Positions 1 through 6,862 of a stretch of 64,000 bases of DNA are shown here, one piece after another. The notes beneath the pieces were generated by a model. That model saw only the letters and a program-made list of their open reading frames with translations, was not told the DNA's origin and searched no databases. The stretch lies in assembly GCF_943373825.1 (NCBI RefSeq), contig NZ_CALSBP010000002.1, positions 2,283,501-2,347,500 on the forward strand, in the 5' to 3' direction. Source of the DNA: Aquimarina spinulae (GTDB lineage Bacteria > Bacteroidota > Bacteroidia > Flavobacteriales > Flavobacteriaceae). Each line of letters begins with the position of its first letter. The first letter of the stretch is position 1. Made by a program: the position numbers and the translations under genes.

Positions 1-967
1 GATCCTCTCCTAACTCCTTTCGGATCATTTTTGAAGTCTTCACTAATATTTCTGACGCCAGGTCATAAAGCCCTTGTTCTTTGTATGAATTGGCCAGGTT
101 AACATTAACTTTTCTTAGTTTTAAATGACCTTCACCAAAAAAAGATTTTTCAATAGCTAATACTTTATTTTGATACTTGATTGCAGTATCAATTTCTCCC
201 TTAATATAATGATATACTCCCAAGTTACCAATAGAAAGACTTGTTTGTAAATTGTTTTCGCCAAAATATTCTTTTCTGATGTTAAGACTTTTTTCAAAAT
301 TATCACGTGCTTGTTCGAAATTCCATTTTCGGAGATGATAATGCCCCTTTATATCATAGATATCTGCTATTTTATAATGACTAGACCCATGATGTTTAGT
401 AATTAAAGCAAGTGCCTTTTCAACATTTTTTCTTACGTCTTCATACTTACCTTTATAAATATTTATCCTGGCCAAATTAATATAGAAATTGTATAAATCT
501 GAAGGGTATTGAAAAGCTAGTTTTTCTCGAATGTTTAATGCTTTTTTATAATATTCTTCGGCTTTTTTATTATTGGATTTTATGTAATAATAATAATCTC
601 CTAAATTATCCAGAACTTTTGATTTTTGCTGATCTAATTTATGAGTATAACATAAAGACAATGCCTGTCGCATAGAAGACATTGCCTTTTCATCTTCAAT
701 TAAAAAGATGTAGTTTGATGACAATCCGTTATAACAAGCTACAACACGTTCCTGGGCTTTGGCTTTTTCATAAATAGACAAAGCTTTTTTAAAATAAACG
801 ATAGAACTATCTGAATACCTATGTACCAATAACGAATCTGCTTTTTTATAATATTGAAAAGCTGGTAAAGTATCATTTGTGACTTGTGCATGAGTAGCCT
901 GTAACGATAGCATACACAAAATAATAGAGAAAAAGGAGGTTAGAAAAATCGATGATAATTTTTTCAT
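1..967 (-). CDS. TPR-repeat signal-peptide protein, truncated by window start
   Basis: The start codon is at 967, read leftwards, and the frame stays open to base 1, so the C-terminus is missing (about 322 codons visible). The N-terminus (MKKLSSIFLTSFFSIILCM...) is a signal peptide ending near THAQ. The rest is helical tetratricopeptide repeats, with recognisable units such as AIVYFKKALSIYEKA-like and YYKKALNIREKL-like segments and a kinesin-light-chain type 'LGDYYYY / NLGVYHYIKGEID' pattern. In flavobacteria such N-terminal TPR arrays usually precede a membrane segment and a histidine kinase or helix-turn-helix output domain; which one applies here cannot be seen. Periplasmic sensing or scaffolding is inferred. 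Confidence 0.85.
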   Translation of the reverse strand, partial: MKKLSSIFLTSFFSIILCMLSLQATHAQVTNDTLPAFQYYKKADSLLVHRYSDSSIVYFKKALSIYEKAKAQERVVACYNGLSSNYIFLIEDEKAMSSMRQALSLCYTHKLDQQKSKVLDNLGDYYYYIKSNNKKAEEYYKKALNIREKLAFQYPSDLYNFYINLARINIYKGKYEDVRKNVEKALALITKHHGSSHYKIADIYDIKGHYHLRKWNFEQARDNFEKSLNIRKEYFGENNLQTSLSIGNLGVYHYIKGEIDTAIKYQNKVLAIEKSFFGEGHLKLRKVNVNLANSYKEQGLYDLASEILVKTSKMIRKELGED

Positions 968-1210
968 AAGAGAGCTTTAATCGATAAACGTAATTATAGT
1001 TTTATATTTTATCACATACATAGTTCTATCTCTTTAAAGAGAAGTGTACTGTTCTAAAAAATAGATCACCTAATAAAAGTATGCTCCTCTTTTAGATGAT
1101 CTTTGGGTAGGATTGATAACAAAGATATAGGTTTATATCTTTTTAGTATTCATTTTTTGTTCTTGCCTATGAACAGATTTGATGTAGCGTTTACTTTATA
1201 ATGAACTCAT

Positions 1211-1243
1211 CTTAACTTTTTCTAGAAAATAGAAAAAGTTAAG
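1211..1243. repeat. Perfect 14-bp hairpin
   Basis: CTTAACTTTTTCTA at 1211-1224 and its exact reverse complement at 1230-1243 enclose a 5-base loop. There is no following T-run on the plus strand, so a terminator role is uncertain. It abuts the left part of a MITE fragment and contains GTTAAG, the inner end of that element's terminal repeat. Confidence 0.6.
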
Positions 1244-1376
1244 ATTTAAAATTTCTTGTCACACTGAGCCCTTCGATAAACCTGTCCTGAGTTTATCGAA
1301 GGGCTCAGGACAAGCTTGTCGAAGGGCTTTCAAGTCTGCGTTTTCAAATGTCTTGGACAAGCTACTATTGACGTAT
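1241..1376. mobile_element. Left part of an interrupted MITE copy with an added 18-bp palindrome
   Basis: Bases 1241-1270 are identical to 6012-6041 of the intact MITE. They are followed by an extra perfect palindrome: CTGAGCCCTTCGATAAAC (1264-1281) and its exact reverse complement (1291-1308). The MITE-like sequence then resumes (ctttcaa, tttcaaatgtctt) to about 1376. The left terminal repeat is lost. Confidence 0.6.
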
Positions 1377-1713
1377 TTAATAATGATTTATTTTTCATAA
1401 ACTTATATACTCATAAATTTCATCTAATTTCCTTTGATTCGGCTTTCTGTTCATTTTAGTTCACAAGGTTTTTATTTGATAATATTGAGTTCGTGAATCT
1501 ACGATTTCTTTGCTCGCCCGGCAGCAAACAGAAACAAAAGAAAAGGCACTTTTTCAAGGTATTTTTCAGTTGTACTGAAAACCAGTTTTGTGTTGCTAAA
1601 ATCTTTCCAAGGCTTCAAGATTTTCTAACGCAAAACAAATCTTATACTGGTGAAAAAGATTTTCAAAGCCCTGCTTTGGAACGTCAGCTTAAACACTGGA
1701 TAAAATATATTGG

Positions 1714-1755
1714 ATGTCTCTAGCTGACAATTATAAACTTAACTAAACGATATTG
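1714..1755. mobile_element. Right end of the interrupted MITE copy
   Basis: CTTAACTAAACGATATTG (1738-1755) matches the right terminal repeat of the intact MITE (6107-6124) with one C/T difference. The preceding gctgacaattataaa aligns with actgacaactaaaag before that repeat. About 340 bp of other sequence separates it from the left part, so this copy was either split by an insertion or the two ends are separate fragments. Confidence 0.6.
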
Positions 1756-1905
1756 CAGACTCAGGATGAAAGATATATGTACATCATCAACCATAGAAAC
1801 AATTTAAAAACGAAAAACTATGAAAGAGTAAATCCTATCATTGTAAACCAATACCAGGACAAATTAAAAGTTGTAGACTTAGGGCGATACCCCTTTACAA
1901 CACCC

Positions 1906-2080
1906 TTCGAAGCGTTACTGAAGTCCTTCGAAGACTGCCTTTATGGCCTCGAACCACAAAAATTATCACTTTTACCCCTCCTGCCAAGCCCTTTATGCCA
2001 TACGATATCAGCTCGAAGCCTGAATGTATCACTTCGAAGGGTCATCACCATCCCTCGAAGCATTAAAATATCAGCTCGAA
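1906..2080. repeat. Degenerate TCGAA-rich repeat stretch
   Basis: Seven TCGAA motifs lie at 1907, 1928, 1949, 2013, 2034, 2055 and 2076. The 13-mer ATATCAGCTCGAA occurs exactly twice (2005-2017 and 2068-2080), 63 bp apart. The spacing between successive motifs is mostly 21 bp or a multiple of it (21, 21, 64, 21, 21, 21). Confidence 0.5.
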
Positions 2081-2201
2081 CCATCATTTGATAGGGTACC
2101 CCCCATGTCGACAAGGGGGCACCCCCATATCGTGAAGGGTTGTATCGTCTTAAAAAAGCATCAAGAAACTATCCCATAAAAAACACCTGAACTTACATTG
2201 G

Positions 2202-2336
2202 TTCTCGATACATTTTGCTTCACTATGTTTCACAAAACACTCGAACAGACAATATTGCTTCAATTATCACAATGCACCCTACTGTCTCTTCGAGTGGTTT
2301 ATTTGTAGTGTAACGGAAAATAAATTGTATCGAGAA
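2202..2336. repeat. Palindromic repeat, family B, copy 1
   Basis: A 135-bp element with 11-bp outer inverted ends (TTCTCGATACA and TGTATCGAGAA) and an inner inverted pair CACTCGAA (2238-2245) / TTCGAGTG (2289-2296), so it can fold as a nested cruciform. A near-identical copy lies at 2661-2798, and a related half at 6771-6825. The pair brackets the GIY-YIG gene. Confidence 0.8.
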
Positions 2337-2362
2337 GCGTTTTAATTTGTAATCTTACCAAG

Positions 2363-2656
2363 GTGAAAATTTATTACGTATATATATTAAAATGCTCGGA
2401 TAAAACTTATTATACAGGAGTGACTTCTAATCTTGAAAAAAGATTATTTCAGCATCATTCAGGATGCTATAAGAATTCTTATACCTCATCAAGAAGACCA
2501 GTACATTTAGTCTTTTACTGTGAGTTTACCAATATTAATATCGCTATTGAAAAGGAAAAACAAATTAAAAAATGGTCTAAATTAAAAAAAGAAGCATTAA
2601 TAAATAATGAGTATGATAGGCTTCCTAATTTAAGCAAGAAGCATTTCAATAAGTGA
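2363..2656 (+). CDS. GIY-YIG nuclease family protein (single domain)
   Basis: A 97-residue protein consisting of one GIY-YIG domain. The signature is YYVYILKCSDKTYYTGVTSN near residues 4-23, followed by the arginine of the LEKRLFQHH helix and a KEKQIKKWS...KEALI segment typical of the small YhbQ/UPF0213-like group. It starts with GTG; no ATG is available upstream. Family members cut or nick DNA, but the targets of these short stand-alone proteins are mostly unknown. The gene sits exactly between two direct copies of a palindromic repeat, 26 bp after the first and 4 bp before the second, which suggests gene and repeats form one unit. Confidence 0.85.
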   Translation: MKIYYVYILKCSDKTYYTGVTSNLEKRLFQHHSGCYKNSYTSSRRPVHLVFYCEFTNINIAIEKEKQIKKWSKLKKEALINNEYDRLPNLSKKHFNK

Positions 2657-2660
2657 TCAG

Positions 2661-2798
2661 TTCTCGATACATTTTGCTTCACTATGTTTCACAAAACACT
2701 CGAACAGACAATAGTACTTCAATTATCACAATGTACACTACTGTCCCATCGAGTAATTTTATCAGTAGTGATAGCGGTTGATAAAATTGTATCGAGAA
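2661..2798. repeat. Palindromic repeat, family B, copy 2
   Basis: A 138-bp direct repeat of 2202-2336. The first 45 bases or so are nearly identical, and the right end again is TGTATCGAGAA. The inner inverted pair is degraded here (CACTCGAA against ATCGAGTA). It begins 4 bp after the GIY-YIG stop codon. Confidence 0.8.
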
Positions 2799-2815
2799 AC
2801 AGTTCGTGCTATACC

Positions 2816-3322
2816 TTATTCGCTTTTTTTAGCGATACCGCATTTTCTTCGGATAGTTCTTTCGGCGAGGGCTGCGACATTTCTGGCCCGATCCTCAGAG
2901 CCTCCGTCTTTAATAACCTCATTATATATGGTTTGGTTTTCTATAAGACCACGTAGGATACAGGTAAATCCTGGGCTGTCTTTACCTCTGTAAGGATTCT
3001 TTTTTTTGGGTTTTGCGATCAACTCCCCGAACAAGCGATCTTTTAATACGTTATCTTTTTGGACTTCTACTACCAACGTATATAGGACATTTTGATCTTC
3101 TGGATCCATATCATTCACCTTATCCATGGCATTAGAATATTCATCATTGGTGAAATTAAAATATGCATAGATGTCAAAGTAGTTGTTTTCTCCTTTTTCA
3201 TCTTCCTGCACTTCTTCTTCACTTTGTATTTCTTCTTCATTCTGGTACCCTTCTTCGCTTTCCTGGCTTACTCCTTTGATCACGGATACTAGTAATATTA
3301 TAAAAATGGGGAGCCTCTTCAT
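2816..3322 (-). CDS. Hypothetical secreted protein with acidic N-terminal segment
   Basis: A 168-residue protein with a signal peptide (MKRLPIFIILLVSVIKGVSQ) followed by a Glu-rich, low-complexity stretch (residues about 21-46). A soluble region with one conserved-looking segment, NPYRGKDSPGFTCILRGL, and two cysteines (FTCILR, RKCGIA) follows. I do not recognise the family. It is transcribed alone, leftwards, towards repeat copy B2. The ATG has no clear Shine-Dalgarno sequence, which is normal for the phylum. Exported location is well supported; function is unknown. Confidence 0.7.
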   Translation of the reverse strand: MKRLPIFIILLVSVIKGVSQESEEGYQNEEEIQSEEEVQEDEKGENNYFDIYAYFNFTNDEYSNAMDKVNDMDPEDQNVLYTLVVEVQKDNVLKDRLFGELIAKPKKKNPYRGKDSPGFTCILRGLIENQTIYNEVIKDGGSEDRARNVAALAERTIRRKCGIAKKSE

Positions 3323-3624
3323 TTGTTCTATAGTTTTAAATTAATTTAGGTATAATAAACGTTTGGCAACGCCCTTTTGTTACCTGCTTTCCTTATTTTT
3401 ATACTTTTATATAAAAACAGTATGCTTTTTCATTATATGCATAAATAAGGATTTTATTTTTGTTTACTAAATACGTGGCATGCTTTTTGGTTTTTATCAA
3501 ATAAATTACCTATTTTGAGGCAATTTTTAAGGTTATTTTAACAATAAAATAAATTTTATCGCGTTCTGATAACCGGTGTAATTAACCTATAAACTATAAT
3601 ACATTATTTTAACACCCAAACATT
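3323..3624. other. Divergent AT-rich intergenic region
   Basis: About 300 bp between two divergently read secreted-protein genes. It must carry both promoters, but apart from a weak TATTTTG at about 3512 I see no convincing -33/-7 pair and no RNA gene. Confidence 0.4.
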
Positions 3625-4023
3625 ATGAAAAAATTATTTCTACTTCTATTTGTGCTAGGCGCAGGATTATCAACTCAAGCTCAAGTAACTTGGGAAGAAA
3701 TGAGCAAAATTTATGATGAGGAATTATATCCTCTCGCAAAAGATGTTTCTGAAATGACAGATAAAGTAATTGCTAATGGCAATGTTGTTTCTATTGTGAA
3801 AGATACTGGTACGACTTCTGTTCAGAAGATACAAGATAAGTCTGTACCTGTTAAGTATTTTGACTACTACCTTCTTACTGCTAATGGCAGAAAAATAGGT
3901 CCATTAGAAGCTATGCAAGCTCACAAAGTGGTACATAAATTCTTAGACGTACTAAAACGAGTTAAAGAAAATGCATCCCAAGATAATACAAAAGAAATTG
4001 AAAACATACTTAATAGTTTATAA
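3625..4023 (+). CDS. Hypothetical secreted protein
   Basis: A 132-residue protein starting MKKLFLLLFVLGAGLSTQAQ, a clear signal peptide with a cleavage site after the AQA-type motif near residue 20. The mature part is small, mixed alpha/beta by eye, with no cysteine and no motif I know. It stands alone and ends in a strong terminator at 4037-4066. Periplasmic or surface location is likely; role unknown. Confidence 0.7.
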   Translation: MKKLFLLLFVLGAGLSTQAQVTWEEMSKIYDEELYPLAKDVSEMTDKVIANGNVVSIVKDTGTTSVQKIQDKSVPVKYFDYYLLTANGRKIGPLEAMQAHKVVHKFLDVLKRVKENASQDNTKEIENILNSL

Positions 4024-4036
4024 GTAAAATAAACTC

Positions 4037-4066
4037 AAAAAGAGCGACACAATGTGTCGCTCTTTT
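4037..4066. terminator. Bidirectional rho-independent terminator
   Basis: AAAAAGAGCGACACA / TGTGTCGCTCTTTTT forms a perfect stem without spacer, with A- and T-runs on both sides. It serves the rightward gene ending at 4023 and the leftward OmpA-family gene ending at 4087. Confidence 0.9.
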
Positions 4067-4086
4067 TGTTTCTAATTACTTCTTAC

Positions 4087-5046
4087 TTAAATATCATTCA
4101 ATAGCTTAGTGATTTCATCCAATTTTGGAGTTAGGATCACTTCGATTCGCCTGTTTTTACTTTTTCCTGTACTAGTATCATTAGAGGCTACGGGAGCAAA
4201 CTCTCCTCTACCTGCTGCAGTGATATTTTGTGGGTCAATTTTCTGGTTTTGTAATAAAATATTTACAATCGCAGTAGCTCTCTTGGTAGACAAATCCCAG
4301 TTGCCCGATAGCTGTCCGTTACCTGTGTACGGTACATTATCGGTATGCCCTTCTATCAAAACAGCGATATCGGTATTATCACCCAATACCCTACCTAATT
4401 GTTTTACTGCTTTTTGCCCTTGCGCTCCTACTGCCCAACTACCAGATTCAAACAGTAGTTTGTTTTCCATAGAAATATAGACTTTACCATTACGCTCTTC
4501 TACAGTAAGGCCTTTGCCTTCAAAATTTCGCAGTGCTTTGGATATTGCACTTTTAAGTGCCTGCATTTTGGCATCTTTGGCTGCAATTAACCCTTCTAAT
4601 TCATCTACTCGTTTAGAACGAGAAGCGAGGTCTCTCTGTAATGCATCCAAACGATTACGTTCTTCGGCCAGCGCTCTTTCTTTTTCTTCCAGTTGCTTTA
4701 GCAGTTCTCTGTTTTTCCTGCTATTGGCTGCAATCGCTGCCGAACTGTTTTTCTCTAATGCGTCATACGAGTCTTTTAGGTTTTCATAATTAGCCTGTGC
4801 CGCATTATATTTTCCTTGCAAATCATCTCTCTCGGCTTTAACCTTTTGATATTCGGCATCTAATTGCTCTAATGCCTTTCTAGTGGCATCACTTGTTTTT
4901 TCTAAAGCTGCTAATTCGTCTTTGGTTTTACGGTTTTCTCGCTTTAGACGAGCATACTTGCTTTCTAATTCTTTGTGTACTTTAGAAGAAACACAAGAAG
5001 TCATAAGAGTACCGACAAGTATAACAGATACGATTCTTTTTATCAT
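4087..5046 (-). CDS. OmpA-family peptidoglycan-associated lipoprotein with coiled coil
   Basis: A 319-residue protein with three parts. First is a lipoprotein signal with lipobox LMTSC (Cys18). Second is a long heptad-rich coiled coil (about 25-185, with many E/K/L/A residues). Third is a C-terminal OmpA/MotB-like domain (about 190-311) with the peptidoglycan-binding signatures GHTDNVPYTGNG, the NWDLSTKRA helix and NRRIEVILTP. The likely role is to tether the outer membrane to peptidoglycan across the periplasm. It is a single gene sharing a terminator with its convergent neighbour. In other flavobacteria such proteins are annotated simply as OmpA family; I assign no symbol. Confidence 0.9.
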   Translation of the reverse strand: MIKRIVSVILVGTLMTSCVSSKVHKELESKYARLKRENRKTKDELAALEKTSDATRKALEQLDAEYQKVKAERDDLQGKYNAAQANYENLKDSYDALEKNSSAAIAANSRKNRELLKQLEEKERALAEERNRLDALQRDLASRSKRVDELEGLIAAKDAKMQALKSAISKALRNFEGKGLTVEERNGKVYISMENKLLFESGSWAVGAQGQKAVKQLGRVLGDNTDIAVLIEGHTDNVPYTGNGQLSGNWDLSTKRATAIVNILLQNQKIDPQNITAAGRGEFAPVASNDTSTGKSKNRRIEVILTPKLDEITKLLNDI

Positions 5047-5115
5047 TTTATGTTGTTTATGGGGTTGTTTTAACTATAAAAATAAAGGAGCTTAAAAGTC
5101 GCCTAGTTATGATTT

Positions 5116-5138
5116 GCTTCGACAAGCTCAGCATGACA
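5116..5138. repeat. Short intergenic repeat, family C
   Basis: The sequence gcttcgacaagctcagcatg is the classic flavobacterial intergenic repeat core. It is related to the arms of the MITE at 5991-6124 (tcttcgacaggctcag) and to 1355-1376. It lies between the OmpA-family and exonuclease genes. Confidence 0.5.
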
Positions 5139-5192
5139 TACGTCATATTAATATTCTCCATTATCTAAAAAGCATTTTTTTTTAATTAAAAT

Positions 5193-5957
5193 CTACACAT
5201 CTAATTCGACTACAATAGGGCAGTGGTCGCTATGTTTAGCTTCTGATAGAATAACGGCTCTTTTTAAATTATCTTGTAAAGGTTGAGATACCATACCATA
5301 ATCCAAACGCCATCCTTTATTATTTGCCCTGGCATTAGCTCTGTAGCTCCACCATGAATATTGATGTGGCTCTGTATTAAAATGTCTAAAAGAATCTATA
5401 AAACCACTATCGATAAAATTACCGATCCACTCACGTTCTACCGGTAAAAATCCTGATACTTTTTTATTGCGTACCGGATCATGAATATCAATTGCTTTAT
5501 GACAGATGTTATAATCTCCTAGTATCACCAGGTTGGGATGTTCTTTTTTAAGTTCATTAATATAGGTCTGAAAATCTGCCATATATTTCAGCTTATGCTC
5601 CAAACGATCCATATTGGTGCCACTGGGTAGGTATAAACTCATTACCGATACTCCATTAAAATCAGCTCTTAGATTACGGCCTTCAAAATCCATATAATCA
5701 ATCCCAGTACCATACTCTACATGATCAGGTTTTGTTTTTGATAGAATAGCAACACCACTATATCCTTTTTTCTGAGCACTGTACCAGTAATTATGTGGAT
5801 ATCCGGCTTCTGAAAACAGATCGAGATCTAACTGTTCTTTATTTGCTTTTATTTCCTGAAGACAGATCACGTCGGGGTCAGTTTGTTGTAACCATTCTAA
5901 AAACCCCTTGTTTATTGCTGCTCTAATTCCGTTTACGTTATAGGAGACGATTTTCAT
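5193..5957 (-). CDS. xth: Exodeoxyribonuclease III (AP endonuclease)
   Basis: A 254-residue endonuclease/exonuclease/phosphatase-fold DNA repair enzyme that incises at abasic sites and removes 3'-blocking groups. The start is taken at the ATG at 5957 (MKIVSYNVNGIRAA), because the family begins exactly there; the frame extends 12 codons further upstream without a good start. Visible motifs are Asn7 of YNVNG, the metal ligand Glu35 (CLQEIK), LVILGDYNICH, the RLDYGMVS loop, and SDHCPIVVEL at the end. Length is normal. The MITE at 5991-6124 lies 33 bp upstream of the start and may carry or disturb the promoter. Confidence 0.95.
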   Translation of the reverse strand: MKIVSYNVNGIRAAINKGFLEWLQQTDPDVICLQEIKANKEQLDLDLFSEAGYPHNYWYSAQKKGYSGVAILSKTKPDHVEYGTGIDYMDFEGRNLRADFNGVSVMSLYLPSGTNMDRLEHKLKYMADFQTYINELKKEHPNLVILGDYNICHKAIDIHDPVRNKKVSGFLPVEREWIGNFIDSGFIDSFRHFNTEPHQYSWWSYRANARANNKGWRLDYGMVSQPLQDNLKRAVILSEAKHSDHCPIVVELDV

Positions 5958-5990
5958 ACTCAAAATACTATTTGGTTTACATAATTCAAA

Positions 5991-6124
5991 CAATGTCGTT
6001 TAGTTAAGGATAAGATTTAAAATTTCTTGTCACACTGAGCCTGTCGAAGTGCTTTCAAATCTGTTTTTTCAAATGTCTTCGACAGGCTCAGACTGACAAC
6101 TAAAAGCTTAACTAAACGACATTG
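5991..6124. mobile_element. MITE-like element with perfect 18-bp terminal inverted repeats
   Basis: CAATGTCGTTTAGTTAAG (5991-6008) is the exact reverse complement of CTTAACTAAACGACATTG (6107-6124). The 98 bp between them hold a second, imperfect palindrome (gagcctgtcgaagtgc... and tcttcgacaggctc). No reading frame lies inside. A second, interrupted copy is present at 1241-1755. I saw no clear target-site duplication; immediately outside are aaa (left) and ata (right). Confidence 0.85.
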
Positions 6125-6267
6125 ATAATTCAAATCTACCAATTATTAAAGAAAATAAAGCGTCATATCGATACATTTTAATCATCAATTATGAATTTAA
6201 ATTGGCATATAAATCCCATCATATTCTAATAAATTTTTATGATCTTTATAGTAAACAACCACAAATC

Positions 6268-6636
6268 ATGAAAAACATGCTTAAAACCGCCTGCTTACTT
6301 CTACTATTTAGTGCATATAATTGTGTTCCCGCCAAAGGTGTAAATTCTGAAAGTGCTACAACCACAAAAAATGATATTCAAATCTCGACATCAAAAGAAA
6401 TGATAGAAAAAGGATTTAGTAAAGGTACTATAGTAAGTAGTAAATCTGAGGGGTGTCCTTATATTCTAAATGTTGAAGAATATAAAGATAACCTGGATCC
6501 TATTAATCTTGGTGATTTTTATAAAGCCGAGGTTCCCAAACAGGTTTGGGTAAAATTTTCTAGCCTTAGAATGGCAAGTAGATGTAATAATGCTCGTCCG
6601 GTTTCTATTACAGAAATCAATACGCGTAAAGAATAA
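6268..6636 (+). CDS. Hypothetical lipoprotein
   Basis: The start is set at the ATG at 6268 (MKNMLKTACLLLLFSAYNC), which gives a normal lipoprotein signal with Cys19 as the lipidated residue. The frame is open 22 codons further upstream, but that stretch has no signal character. The 122-residue product has a Ser/Thr-rich linker, then a compact domain containing SKSEGCPYILNVEEY and a basic segment ending RPVSITEINTR. I do not recognise the family. It stands alone between two repeat elements. Confidence 0.65.
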   Translation: MKNMLKTACLLLLFSAYNCVPAKGVNSESATTTKNDIQISTSKEMIEKGFSKGTIVSSKSEGCPYILNVEEYKDNLDPINLGDFYKAEVPKQVWVKFSSLRMASRCNNARPVSITEINTRKE

Positions 6637-6685
6637 GCATATTATTTTAACCGGTTGTGCATTTTAGACTTTTTAATTCGAAATT

Positions 6686-6825
6686 CGTCAATTCGAGTGC
6701 TTCGATACTTCGGCGTAGCTCAGTACAGGCCGAAGAAGTGTATCGAGAATAGAGTTTTGAATCAAAAAAGCTATTCTCGATATATTTTGTCTCCATTCCA
6801 TTACTACAAAACACTCGAATTGACG
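6686..6825. repeat. Palindromic element related to family B, three nested hairpins
   Basis: The outer inverted pair is CGTCAATTCGAGTG (6686-6699) / CACTCGAATTGACG (6812-6825), a perfect 14 bp. Inside is an imperfect hairpin around cttcggc...gccgaag (about 6700-6748) and a perfect 12-bp pair TATCGAGAATAG (6741-6752) / CTATTCTCGATA (6771-6782). The right half (ttctcgatatattttg...acaaaacactcga) matches the left half of family B at 2202 and 2661. It lies at the 3' ends of two convergent genes. Confidence 0.75.
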
Positions 6826-6862
6826 CTTTTTTGTACTATTAGTTTCTCAAATGCACAATGTA

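Larger units (their letters stand above)
968..2201. other. Long non-coding, repeat-rich intergenic region
   Basis: About 1.2 kb with no gene I can support. It contains a 14-bp perfect hairpin (1211-1243), an 18-bp perfect palindrome (1264-1308), fragments of the MITE seen intact at 5991-6124, and a degenerate TCGAA-rich stretch (1906-2080). The two open frames here (1493-1723, GTG start; 1753-2091, TTG start) have no ribosome site, unusual composition and coincide with repeat sequence, so I regard them as non-coding. Confidence 0.6.

Noticed and set aside
1493..1723. 76-codon open frame starting with GTG
   Set aside because: No ribosome-binding site, low-complexity Lys/Phe-rich start, and it falls in sequence between two MITE fragments.
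1753..2091. 112-codon open frame starting with TTG
   Set aside because: It runs through the TCGAA repeat stretch, has no domain or signal, and the composition follows the repeats.
2202..2798. CRISPR-like repeat-spacer-repeat arrangement
   Set aside because: Only two copies, each 135-138 bp, separated by a gene; no short regular repeats or cas genes.
2684..3292. Several rightward open frames in the region of the acidic secreted protein
   Set aside because: They overlap the leftward gene 2816-3322, which has a signal peptide and better codon use; the plus-strand frames look like antisense shadows or repeat read-through.
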